Shown here piece by piece: positions 27,469 to 34,603 of a DNA stretch of 64,000 nucleotides. The position numbers and the translations under genes are program-made. The notes beneath the pieces are model-generated. The model did no database searches and was not told the DNA's origin. It saw nothing but the letters and a program-made list of their open reading frames with translations. The first letter of the stretch is position 1, and each line of letters opens with the position of its first letter. Source of the DNA: CAVUFH01 sp963740835 (lineage in GTDB: Bacteria > Actinomycetota > Acidimicrobiia > IMCC26256 > PALSA-610); NCBI GenBank assembly GCA_963740835.1, contig CAVUFH010000003.1, forward strand, positions 1,550,001 to 1,614,000. Direction: 5' to 3'.

Positions 27469-28309
27469 GTGTTCCAGGACCTCGACCTCACGCTGAGCCA
27501 GATCCTGAACGACAACGCGGTGCCCCCGTCCTTGACGGGCGTCGACATCAGCTTCCTGACGCCGGACCAGAGCTTCAACCCGGCGCAGCTGACCCTGAAC
27601 CTCTTTCTGCACGGCGTGCACGAGAACCGCGTGTTGCGGGATCCGGAGCCGATCCTCGAGTTCGTCGGCGGCGTGTACGTGCGCCGGACGCCACCGCTGC
27701 GCGTCGACTGCGACTACCTCGTGACCGCGTGGTCGAGTCAGCCCGCGGCGGCCGGTGTCGTCGAGGCCCACCGCACGCTCGCGCGCGCTCACCAAGCTCA
27801 GTCGCTTCCCGATCATCCCCGATACGTACTTGCAGAACTCGCTGACCGGCCAGCCGTTCCCGGTCCAGATGTGGGTCGGGCAATCGGACGACACCAAGAG
27901 CCTCGGCGAGTTCTGGAGCGCGCTCGGCATGCCGCCGCGCGCGTCCTTCCACCTTATGGTCACGATCGCGCTCGACGCGCAGCTCGCGGTGCCGGAAGGT
28001 CCACCGGTCGTGACGAAGGAGATGATCTTTCACAACGGTATGGAGCCGGCGGCGGCCGTCGACTCCGTATTCGGTATCGGTGGGGTGGTGCGCGACGCGA
28101 ACACGAGCGCCGTCGTCCCCGACGCGCTCGTGGCGCTCGACGCCAACCGTGCGTCGTCGACCGACGCGGCCGGCCGCTTCCGTCTCTTCGGTCTCGCGGC
28201 CGGCAACTACACGTTGAAAGCGTCTGCGACGGGCTTCACCGACAAGCTCAAAGCGATCACCGTTCCCGCCGCGACCATCAACGACTACGACATCGATCTC
28301 TCGCCCTAG
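27469..28309 (+). CDS. Pvc16/Afp16-like tail-terminator (DUF4255) with C-terminal regulatory-like beta-domain (one frame break)
   Basis: GTG at 27469. The N-terminal ~110 residues are DUF4255/Pvc16_N (L-S-F-L-T-P-type opening, V-D-C-D-Y-L-V-T-A-W-S-S), the cap that ends sheath and tube polymerisation. The frame breaks in a GC run at 27781-27788, after which A-L-T-K-L-S-R-F-P-I-I-P resumes. The last ~75 residues (G-G-V-V-R-D-A-N-T, P-D-A-L-V-A-L, D-A-A-G-R-F-R-L-F-G-L, Y-T-L-K-A-S-A-T-G-F) are a carboxypeptidase-regulatory-like seven-strand domain, not part of the classic Afp16 and perhaps exposed at the distal end. The restored length is ~279 aa. It lies 6 nt after the ATPase gene. Confidence 0.82.
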
Positions 28310-28357
28310 GCGTTCGCTCGTGCCCCACCGACCCTGTCGCGCTCCAGAGGAGTTCCG

Positions 28358-29509
28358 ATGACCTTTCTGTCACCCGGCGTCTACGTCATAGAAGAAGACA
28401 TCACACCGTCGATTGCCGGTGTCGGCACGAGCACGGCTGCGTTCATCGGAGAGTCCACCGGTGCGAAGATGCCGAACGACCCCGGCGGCACGCCGTACCC
28501 GCTCGTCGCGGCCGACACACCGTTCCTCGTCACGAATTGGGAGCAGTTCAAGCGCCAGTTCGGCGATTGGGACGCCGGCAACCAGATCCTCGCGCACTCG
28601 GTGTACGGGTTCTTCAACAACGGCGGCGGCCGCTGCTGGGTCGCGCGTGTCAACGACATCACCGTCGTCAACGACGTTACGGCGGTGCTCGCCAAGATGG
28701 AAGCGATCGACGAGATCGCGATCGTCGCGGTCCCGGGCTCGGTCGATGACGCGGTGCGAACTGCGGTCATCACGCACTGCACCAACATGAAGGACCGCGT
28801 CGCGGTGCTCGACGGGAATCGAGCGAACCCGCCGAGCACGGCGGCAGCCGTCCAAGGCGGGGTCGGCGACAGTGACTACGCGGCGATGTACTTCCCGTGG
28901 ATCGAGGTCTCCGACCCCGTCACGGGCGGGAAGGCGTTCGTACCCCCGAGCGGCTTCATGGCAGGTATCTACGCGCGCGTCGACACGAACCGGGGCGTGC
29001 ACAAGGCGCCTGCGAACGAAGTGGTGTTCGGCGCGTTGGGGCTCGAGTACAACACGTCGAAGAACGAACAGGACGGCCTCAATCCCGACGGTATCAATGT
29101 GATCCGGTCGCTGAACGGGAACATCCGGGTCTGGGGCGCGCGCTTGCTCGGCGGCGACCAGCTCGAGGGCAACGGCAAGATCAAGTACCTCAACGTACGG
29201 CGGTTGATGAACTTCCTCGAGGAGTCGATCGACCAAGGCACGCAGTTCGCGGTGTTCGAGCCGAACAGCAACCCGCTCTGGCAGAAGATCACACGCAGCG
29301 TCACCGCGTTTCTCACCGGCGTGTGGCGCGACGGCGCGCTGTTCGGGCTGGTTCCGGAACAGGCGTTCCGCGTGATCTGCGACGAGACCACGAACCCGCC
29401 CGATGTCCGTGACCGCGGCCAGGTCGTCACCGAGATCTGGGTCGCGCCGGTGAAGCCCGCGGAGTTCGTGATCTTCCGCATCAACCAGGTCAGCCAAGTC
29501 CCGCAGTAG
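28358..29509 (+). CDS. Contractile sheath protein
   Basis: 383 aa phage-tail-sheath-like protein (Afp2-4/Pvc2-4 family). It opens with F-L-S-P-G-V-Y-V-I-E-E-D, the standard sheath N-terminus that hands over strands to the neighbouring subunit. The conserved C-terminal domain includes R-R-L-M-N-F-L-E-E-S-I, F-E-P-N-S-N-P-L-W, V-F-L-T-G-type W-R-D-G-A-L-F-G and the closing V-K-P-A-E-F-V-I-F-R-I. Only one sheath gene is present, as in streamlined actinobacterial eCIS (AFP has three). ATG start with GAGGAG upstream. Confidence 0.95.
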   Translation: MTFLSPGVYVIEEDITPSIAGVGTSTAAFIGESTGAKMPNDPGGTPYPLVAADTPFLVTNWEQFKRQFGDWDAGNQILAHSVYGFFNNGGGRCWVARVNDITVVNDVTAVLAKMEAIDEIAIVAVPGSVDDAVRTAVITHCTNMKDRVAVLDGNRANPPSTAAAVQGGVGDSDYAAMYFPWIEVSDPVTGGKAFVPPSGFMAGIYARVDTNRGVHKAPANEVVFGALGLEYNTSKNEQDGLNPDGINVIRSLNGNIRVWGARLLGGDQLEGNGKIKYLNVRRLMNFLEESIDQGTQFAVFEPNSNPLWQKITRSVTAFLTGVWRDGALFGLVPEQAFRVICDETTNPPDVRDRGQVVTEIWVAPVKPAEFVIFRINQVSQVPQ

Positions 29510-29557
29510 TGCGGTTGTCGTCGCGCGGCGTGCGTCGCGCGGCGGAAGGAGGAATCG

Positions 29558-29992
29558 ATGGCTACGGGTGCACGTGTCGATCCGTATCGCAACTTCAACT
29601 TCCTGGTCGAGATCGACGGCATCACGCAGGCCGGCTTCTCCGACTGTTCGGGATTCGGCGCGACGACCGATCCCATCGAGTACCGGGAGGGCGGTGACAA
29701 CACGACGAGTCGGAAGCTGCCCGGTCAGACGAAGTACCCGAACATCACGCTCAAGTGGGGCCTTACCGATTCACGTGAGCTGTACGACTGGTACCTCGGC
29801 GTCACCAAGGGGAAGGTCGATCGCCGGAGCGGCAGCATCATCCTCAACGACACCACCGGCAAGGAAGTGATGCGCTGGAACTTCTTCGAGGCGTGGCCGA
29901 CGAAGTGGGACGGCCCCGACTTCTCGGCGAAGGGAACAGACGTCGCGATCGAGACGCTCGAGCTCGCGCACGAGCGCGTCGAGAGGGCCTAG
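29558..29992 (+). CDS. Inner tube (Hcp/gp19-like) protein
   Basis: 144 aa phage T4 gp19-like tail tube protein: R-N-F-N-F-L-V-E-I-D-G near the N-terminus, F-S-D-C-S-G-F-G, I-T-L-K-W-G-L-T-D-S, and W-N-F-F-E-A-W-P-T-K-W. It forms hexameric rings stacked inside the sheath, through which cargo is delivered. Preceded by GGAAGGAGG. It is the only tube gene in the cluster, so tube start and shaft must use the same protein (AFP uses Afp1 and Afp5). Confidence 0.93.
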   Translation: MATGARVDPYRNFNFLVEIDGITQAGFSDCSGFGATTDPIEYREGGDNTTSRKLPGQTKYPNITLKWGLTDSRELYDWYLGVTKGKVDRRSGSIILNDTTGKEVMRWNFFEAWPTKWDGPDFSAKGTDVAIETLELAHERVERA

Positions 29993-29994
29993 CG

Positions 29995-30360
29995 ATGTTC
30001 CAGACCGAGTTCGAATTCACGTTGCCGCTGGGATACGTCGACGACGAGGGAACGCTGCATCGCGAGGGAAGGATGCGGCTCGCGACCGCGGCCGACGAGA
30101 TCCACCCGTTGCGCGATCCGCGTGTGCAGCAGAACGACGCGTACCTGATCGTGATCATCCTGGCGCGCGTGATCACGTCACTCGGATCGGTGGCGCAGGT
30201 GAATCCGAAGATCGTCGAGGGCCTGTACGCGGCCGACCTCGCGTATCTGCAGGAGCTCTACAACCGCATCAACCGAGAAGGCAGCGCGGCGTTGCAGGCG
30301 GACTGCCCCCGTTGCGAACACAGCTTCGCCGTAGGTGTCAACGGCTCGGGGGGGTCGTAG
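29995..30360 (+). CDS. Tail-assembly-chaperone-like protein, frame 0 of a probable -1 frameshift pair
   Basis: 121 aa, starting 3 nt after the tube gene. N-terminal beta-region F-Q-T-E-F-E-F-T-L-P-L-G-Y, then R-L-A-T-A-A-D-E-I, helical R-V-Q-Q-N-D-A-Y-L-I-V-I-I-L-A-R-V, and a C-terminal C-P-R-C half zinc ribbon. Its place directly after the tube gene is where tailed phages encode the G-type chaperone. The last codons are TCG GGG GGG TCG TAG, so ribosomes slipping -1 on the G7 would enter the DUF6760 frame. Two products are predicted: 121 aa, and ~175 aa as the fusion. The exact family name is not certain to me. Confidence 0.75.
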   Translation: MFQTEFEFTLPLGYVDDEGTLHREGRMRLATAADEIHPLRDPRVQQNDAYLIVIILARVITSLGSVAQVNPKIVEGLYAADLAYLQELYNRINREGSAALQADCPRCEHSFAVGVNGSGGS

Positions 30361-30521
30361 GCCACCCCCTCGACGCGCTCTACGAGGAGGTGGCCTTTGT
30401 CGCGTACCACTTCCACTGGCCTTTGGATGTCGTGATGAACCTCGAACATGCCGACCGTCGCCGCTGGGTGGCGGAGATCTCGGCGATCAACGAACGCATC
30501 AACGAAGGAGCGTCGACGTGA
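30312..30521 (+). CDS. DUF6760-like ORF, -1 frame extension of the preceding gene
   Basis: The conserved part starts at about 30360: H-P-L-D-A-L-Y-E-E-V-A-F, A-Y-H-F-H-W-P-L-D-V-V-M-N-L-E-H, R-R-R-W-V-A-E-I. This pattern is shared by a small eCIS/phage tail family (DUF6760). In this frame there is no ATG or GTG ahead of the conserved part; the only start-like codon is a TTG at 30312 inside the upstream gene. Together with the G7/hairpin signal, this argues that it is made as the C-terminal part of a -1 frameshift fusion and not alone. It overlaps the next gene by GTGA. Confidence 0.7.
   Translation: MRTQLRRRCQRLGGVVGHPLDALYEEVAFVAYHFHWPLDVVMNLEHADRRRWVAEISAINERINEGAST
30333..30396 (+). promoter_or_regulatory. 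Programmed -1 ribosomal frameshift signal
   Basis: Three elements in order. AGGTG at 30333-30337 (Shine-Dalgarno-like), 10 nt before the slip site. G7 at 30348-30354, in phase as G GGG GGG for X-XXY-YYZ slippage. Then, 4 nt later, a hairpin: 30359-30366 (AGGCCACC) pairs perfectly with 30389-30396 (GGTGGCCT), and after one C/A mismatch 30368-30372 (CCTCG) pairs with 30383-30387 (CGAGG), leaving a 10-nt loop. The zero-frame TAG straddles the base of the stem. The layout matches E. coli dnaX and phage lambda G/GT signals. Confidence 0.72.
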
Positions 30522-31285
30522 TCCCGTCTTCCGCTGACGCGGGCTACCGGCTGTACGAAATGCGTGTCGGTGCGCGCCGCGGCCGGACGCGCGGCCGGCG
30601 GTGGACGGCGTGGGCGGACCACATCACCCAGCGGCGGAGGCGTCGCGACGGTCGGCCCGATCGGGCGCGCATGACGATCGTGCTCGGCCGCTCACCGATC
30701 TCGATCGACCCACGGCGCGCGGTCTACCCGACTGTGAACGCGACGCACCTGCATCTTGCGGTGAACCGATTCGAACAACCGAGTACTCGACCGACGTGTG
30801 GCGGGGGAGATCGCGGCACTGTCGTCAGCCGCTCCGACTCCGGACGCGGCCGCCCGGCGTCGGCGGGCCCGGGACGGGTCGATCCCGCGCACCCACGGGC
30901 CATCGGCTCGGAAGGACGCGTGGTCCGTGCCGACACGCGAGTGATCGCGGCCGTCCGGCCGGCATCGTCGCTGTCCCGCGCGCACCTTGTCGACGACGTG
31001 GTCCGGCGTGTCACTCGCCGGTCTCAGCGCATCGAGGTCACCGACACCTCGCGGCGCGTGACCCGCGCTCGAGTCGACGTGATGGCCGAAGTCGCGCGTG
31101 TCCTCACCGCGCCCGACTCGCTCGCGGGAACCGACGCGCCGGCACGTGGCAGCACACGGCAGCGGACGGCTGCCCCGGCCGCGGCACCGAGCCAGTTCGA
31201 CATCGAATCACTCACCGACCAGATCGTGACCCGACTCGACGACCGCCTGACCGCGCACCGCGAACGGTTCGGGCGCGCGTTCTGA
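30518..31285 (+). CDS. eCIS-cluster protein of unknown function, Arg-rich
   Basis: 255 aa, GTG at 30518 overlapping the DUF6760 stop. Very basic. The N-terminal part (Y-R-L-Y-E-M-R-V-G-A-R-R-G-R-T-R-G-R-R) is followed by an Arg/Asp-rich low-complexity region. The C-terminus S-L-T-D-Q-I-V-T-R-L-D-D-R-L and E-R-F-G-R-A-F is a short helix seen at the end of several unnamed eCIS baseplate-zone proteins. No transmembrane segment. Its slot between chaperone and LysM protein is where a tape measure might lie, but it is too short and lacks a long coiled coil. I cannot assign a function. Confidence 0.65.
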   Translation: MIPSSADAGYRLYEMRVGARRGRTRGRRWTAWADHITQRRRRRDGRPDRARMTIVLGRSPISIDPRRAVYPTVNATHLHLAVNRFEQPSTRPTCGGGDRGTVVSRSDSGRGRPASAGPGRVDPAHPRAIGSEGRVVRADTRVIAAVRPASSLSRAHLVDDVVRRVTRRSQRIEVTDTSRRVTRARVDVMAEVARVLTAPDSLAGTDAPARGSTRQRTAAPAAAPSQFDIESLTDQIVTRLDDRLTAHRERFGRAF

Positions 31286-31303
31286 TCCGACGAAGAGACG
31301 ACG

Positions 31304-31969
31304 ATGGCACTCGCCAAGCTCCAGGTGACGGTTGAACACACGGGAGAGACCTTCTCTCTGCCGTTCAACCCCGAGGAGTACACGCTCAATCAGGACAACG
31401 CGTTCGCGTCACAAGCGATCCCGGGCCTCTCGGGGCCGATCCTGCAGTTCGTCAACGGGAACATGCAGACGCTCGAGATGGAGCTGTTCTTCGATACCTG
31501 GGACACCGACAGCGTGGCCAAGCAGGACGTGCGCGAGCTGACCGGACGTGTCGTCAAGCTGCTCGAGATCGACCCTGACCTGCACGCGCCGCCGGTCTTG
31601 CGAGTGCAGTGGGGAAGCCTCGACTTCCGGTGTGTTCTGGCGCGCGCGAACCAGAAGTTCCAGATGTTCGCCGACAACGGTCGACCGGTACGCGCGCGCG
31701 TGTCGGTCACGTTCAACCGGTACATCGATGCCGAACGCGAGGCGAAGGAGGTCAATCGTCAGACCGCCGACTTCTCGAAGTACCACGTCGTCAAGCTGGG
31801 CGAGACGCTCGCCGGCATCGCGACGGCGCACTACGACGATCCACGCGCGTGGCGTCCGATCGCGCTGGCGAACGACCTCGACGACCCGAGAGCGATCGAG
31901 ATCGGCCAGTTCCTGCGCGTGCCGTCGCTGCCCTTCAACGATCCGGCCACCGGCGAATTGGTGCGTTGA
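31304..31969 (+). CDS. LysM-containing baseplate protein (Afp7-like)
   Basis: 221 aa. The N-terminal ~140 residues are the tail-associated beta-domain (F-S-L-P-F-N-P-E-E-Y-T-L-N-Q-D, M-E-L-F-F-D-T-W). A LysM domain follows at ~160-210 (Y-H-V-V-K-L-G-E-T-L-A-G-I-A, A-N-D-L-D-D-P-R-A-I, F-L-R-V-P-S-L). In AFP/PVC the LysM protein Afp7/Pvc7 joins the inner tube end to the spike hub. It was chosen as full length because the ATG has GACGAAGAGACG upstream and the domain is complete. Confidence 0.9.
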   Translation: MALAKLQVTVEHTGETFSLPFNPEEYTLNQDNAFASQAIPGLSGPILQFVNGNMQTLEMELFFDTWDTDSVAKQDVRELTGRVVKLLEIDPDLHAPPVLRVQWGSLDFRCVLARANQKFQMFADNGRPVRARVSVTFNRYIDAEREAKEVNRQTADFSKYHVVKLGETLAGIATAHYDDPRAWRPIALANDLDDPRAIEIGQFLRVPSLPFNDPATGELVR

Positions 31970-31970
31970 C

Positions 31971-33188
31971 GTGGCGCGCTACGCGACTTACGCCCCCGAA
32001 TACACCATCGAGATCGATGGTGCACCGATCCCGCCCGCGCTCCGGGGCGCCGTGAGCCGGATCAGCTACACGGACGGGATGAAGGGTGCAGATCGCGTCG
32101 AGGTCACGATCGCGAACGAGGGTCTGCGTTGGTTGGATCATCCACTGCTGCAGATGGACAACGGCTTCACGTTGTCGCTCGGCTATGCGCCGGACCCGCT
32201 CGAGCGGGTGTTCGTCGGCGAGATCACGGGCGTCAACGCGTCGTTCCCCAACGGCGGGATGCCGTCGCTGACGGTCGTGGCGCACGACTTCCTGCAACGG
32301 CTGACGACGGGGACCAAGGACCGCTCCTTCATGCTCGACATCCCGACTATCGGGCAGTTCCCGCTGCCGGATCCGCTCGTGACGTCGTTGGTCTCCGCGA
32401 CGAACCTCCTCATCCCGCTCACTGATCCGGTTGGCGCCGCGCTGTCGTTCTTCACCCTCCTCGTGGCGTACGCGATCAGCCCGCTCGATGCCAAGCGCGG
32501 CGTGCGCGTCCAGCAAGCCGAGAGCGACTTCGACTTCCTCGCGCGCATCGCCAAGGACAACGGCTGGGAGATGTACATCGATCACACGCTCGAGCCGCAG
32601 GGATACGTCCTGCGGTTCCAGTTCCTGATCCAGGACTACGCGCCGAGCGTCACGCTGAGTTGGGGCGAGTCGCTTGCGGACTTCACGCCGCGGCTCACGA
32701 CGGTCGGTCAGGTGCTCGGCGTGCAGACGCGCATCTGGGTGCCGAGCATCAAGATGGAGTTCATCGTCGTGCTCGGTTGGGACTACGACCGCGCCGCGTT
32801 CGACCTGCAGATCTACCCGGGTCTCGACAGCCTGGAGACCGTCGTCGGGCCCGCGAAGTCGCGCGACTTGATCAAGGTCGAGGCCGTCGGACCCGCGACG
32901 ATGCCGAAGAAGTTGTTGAGCGAGTTGCTACCGCGACTGAACAACCGGCTGACCGGCAGCGGCAGCGCGGTCGGGAACCTCGCGATCAAGGCCGGTCGCG
33001 TGATCGACCTGCACGGACTCGGCGATCAGTTCAGCGGCTTGTACCGCATCACCTCGGCGACGCAGACGATCGACGGTGGGGGATTCAAGACGTCGTTCGA
33101 CGCTCGGAAAGAGGTCTGGTTCGGGTCCATCCCGACCCCGAAGGGCATCGGCGGGCTCGCCCGCGTCAACGGGCAGCGCATCGGTTAG
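31971..33188 (+). CDS. gpD/gp27-like spike hub protein
   Basis: 405 aa, GTG 2 nt after the LysM gene. Y-T-I-E-I-D-G near the start, V-E-V-T-I-A-N-E-G, V-F-V-G-E-I-T-G-V-N-A-S-F, and Q-A-E-S-D-F-D-F-L-A-R-I-A place it in the phage late-control D / VgrG N-terminal family. It forms the trimeric hub between tube and spike; in AFP the equivalent is the N-terminal part of Afp8. The C-terminal R-V-I-D-L-H-G-L-G-D-Q-F-S-G-L-Y is the closing beta-barrel. The spike beta-helix itself is on the following gene, so the VgrG-like protein is split in two here. Confidence 0.88.
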   Translation: MARYATYAPEYTIEIDGAPIPPALRGAVSRISYTDGMKGADRVEVTIANEGLRWLDHPLLQMDNGFTLSLGYAPDPLERVFVGEITGVNASFPNGGMPSLTVVAHDFLQRLTTGTKDRSFMLDIPTIGQFPLPDPLVTSLVSATNLLIPLTDPVGAALSFFTLLVAYAISPLDAKRGVRVQQAESDFDFLARIAKDNGWEMYIDHTLEPQGYVLRFQFLIQDYAPSVTLSWGESLADFTPRLTTVGQVLGVQTRIWVPSIKMEFIVVLGWDYDRAAFDLQIYPGLDSLETVVGPAKSRDLIKVEAVGPATMPKKLLSELLPRLNNRLTGSGSAVGNLAIKAGRVIDLHGLGDQFSGLYRITSATQTIDGGGFKTSFDARKEVWFGSIPTPKGIGGLARVNGQRIG

Positions 33189-33214
33189 CGACACGGACGG
33201 AGCAGAGGACTTCC

Positions 33215-33874
33215 ATGGCGACACTCTTCGATGCAGACACTGCTTCCGGCGACGACAGCCGAGCGCGGATCAACGTCGCGGTCGGCGTCGTGACCGCGAA
33301 CTTCGACGTCCCGATGGAAGGAAAGGTCAAGGTCCGCATCCCGGCGATCGACGAGGAGGTCTGGGCGCGCCTGGCGGCGCCGGGCGCGGGTTCGGGCGCC
33401 GGGTTCTTCTATGTGCCCCGCGTCGACGACGAAGTGCTCGTCGTGTTCGCGAACGGCGATCCGATGGACCCGTTCGTGATCGGTGGGTTGTGGAACGACC
33501 GCGACAGCATCCCCGTCAGCGATCCCGTGAACGCGCAGTCGACGCGCATCCTGCGGACCGGTCTCTCGCAGGGGACGGGCCATGAGATCGAGCTGGACGA
33601 CCTCCTCCAATCGGTCACGATCAAGACGTCGACCGATCAGAAGATCACGATGAACCCGACCATGATCGAACTGACGAACATGGCCGGGACCACAACGATC
33701 AAGCTCGACAACACAACGCAGTCGATCTCCATCAAGGCCGCCGCGAGTCTGTCGCTCGAAGCACCGCAGATCACGATCAAGGGCGCCACGGTCGAGATCA
33801 ACGGCACCGGTACGACGACGCTCAAGTCGACCGGTATCTGCAACGTCACCGGCTCGCTCGTGAAGATCAACTGA
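33215..33874 (+). CDS. gp5-like spike protein (OB fold plus beta-helix)
   Basis: 219 aa. The N-terminal OB domain (A-V-G-V-V-T-A-N-F-D, G-K-V-K-V-R-I-P-A-I, F-V-I-G-G-L-W-N-D) is the standard gp5/VgrG OB fold. The C-terminal half has Thr/Ile-rich repeats (I-K-T-S-T-D-Q-K-I-T, I-E-L-T-N-M-A-G-T-T-T-I, I-T-I-K-G-A-T-V-E-I-N-G) expected for a three-stranded beta-helix needle. It should sit on the gpD hub and carry the PAAR tip encoded next. Confidence 0.88.
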   Translation: MATLFDADTASGDDSRARINVAVGVVTANFDVPMEGKVKVRIPAIDEEVWARLAAPGAGSGAGFFYVPRVDDEVLVVFANGDPMDPFVIGGLWNDRDSIPVSDPVNAQSTRILRTGLSQGTGHEIELDDLLQSVTIKTSTDQKITMNPTMIELTNMAGTTTIKLDNTTQSISIKAAASLSLEAPQITIKGATVEINGTGTTTLKSTGICNVTGSLVKIN

Positions 33875-33892
33875 GGAACGGAGCGAATCACC

Positions 33893-34174
33893 GTGCCTCC
33901 CGCCGCCCGCGTGCTCGATCCCACTGGTCATCCCGGCATGATCACCGGGCCGGGTGTCTCGACGGTGCTCATCGGCGGCATGCCGGCCGCGGTGCAGGGC
34001 GACATGCACAGCTGCACGATGCCGACCCCGGCCGGGCCGCATCCACCGAGCCCGATCGTGAAGGCGAGCGCAACCGTGCTCATCAGCGGTCGCGGCGCGG
34101 CGCGCATGGGCGACATGGCCGGCTGTGGCGCGCCCATCGTCCTCGGGGCCCCGACCGTGCAGATCGGAGGCTGA
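33893..34174 (+). CDS. PAAR-domain spike tip
   Basis: 93 aa, GTG start. Pro-Ala-Ala-Arg (P-P-A-A-R) is literally at the N-terminus. G-D-M-H-S-C-T-M and G-D-M-A-G-C-G supply His/Cys residues that would bind the tip metal, with H-P-P-S-P between them. It caps the gp5-like needle and may anchor effectors. Length and neighbours match the small PAAR proteins of eCIS, Afp10 position. 3-4-nt spacing to the next gene. Confidence 0.9.
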   Translation: MPPAARVLDPTGHPGMITGPGVSTVLIGGMPAAVQGDMHSCTMPTPAGPHPPSPIVKASATVLISGRGAARMGDMAGCGAPIVLGAPTVQIGG

Positions 34175-34177
34175 GCC

Positions 34178-34603
34178 GTGACCGTGCCCGCGTCGCCCGC
34201 CGATGCCCGTGCGTTCCTCGGGGAAGGCTGGGCGTTCCCGTTGGGCATCACCGTCGACGGGCGACCCGTGATGCGCGCGTACGACGACGACGTGCACGAG
34301 GCGATCGTGATAATCCTCGGGACGAGCCCCGGCGAGCGGGTGATGCGTCCCGACTTCGGCGCCGGCCTCGATGATTTCGTGTTCGAACCGGTCAGCCCGA
34401 CGACCATGACGCGGGTGCAGACGCGCGTGCACGACGCGCTCGTCGACTGGGAAGCACGAATCGACGTGCTCGATGTCACGGTCGACACGGACCCCGACAA
34501 GCGCGACCGGTTGAACATCAAGGTCGACTACCGCGTGCGCGCGACGAACGCGCTGCACAACCTCGTGTACCCCTTCTATCTCGAAGAGGGCACGCCCCAG
34601 TGA
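34178..34603 (+). CDS. gp25-like baseplate wedge protein (Afp9-like)
   Basis: 141 aa, GTG start. F-L-G-E-G-W-A-F-P-L-G-I, then E-A-I-V-I-I-L-G-T and S-P-G-E-R-V-M-R-P-D-F-G-A-G-L are the hallmark of T4 gp25/gpW-type baseplate proteins, which start sheath polymerisation at the baseplate. The following beta-strands (V-T-V-D-T-D-P-D-K) are as usual. It overlaps the baseplate-J gene by ATGA/GTGA-type spacing. Confidence 0.93.
   Translation: MTVPASPADARAFLGEGWAFPLGITVDGRPVMRAYDDDVHEAIVIILGTSPGERVMRPDFGAGLDDFVFEPVSPTTMTRVQTRVHDALVDWEARIDVLDVTVDTDPDKRDRLNIKVDYRVRATNALHNLVYPFYLEEGTPQ

Noticed and set aside
25774..27963. A 729-codon open frame on the minus strand
   Set aside because: It is antisense to the AAA ATPase gene, has Arg/Glu/Val-biased composition from G+C-rich third positions, and no family motif.
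30385..30390. AGGAGG as a ribosome binding site for a separate DUF6760 start
   Set aside because: It lies inside the conserved Y-E-E-V coding region and the hairpin stem, and no in-frame start codon follows at the right distance.
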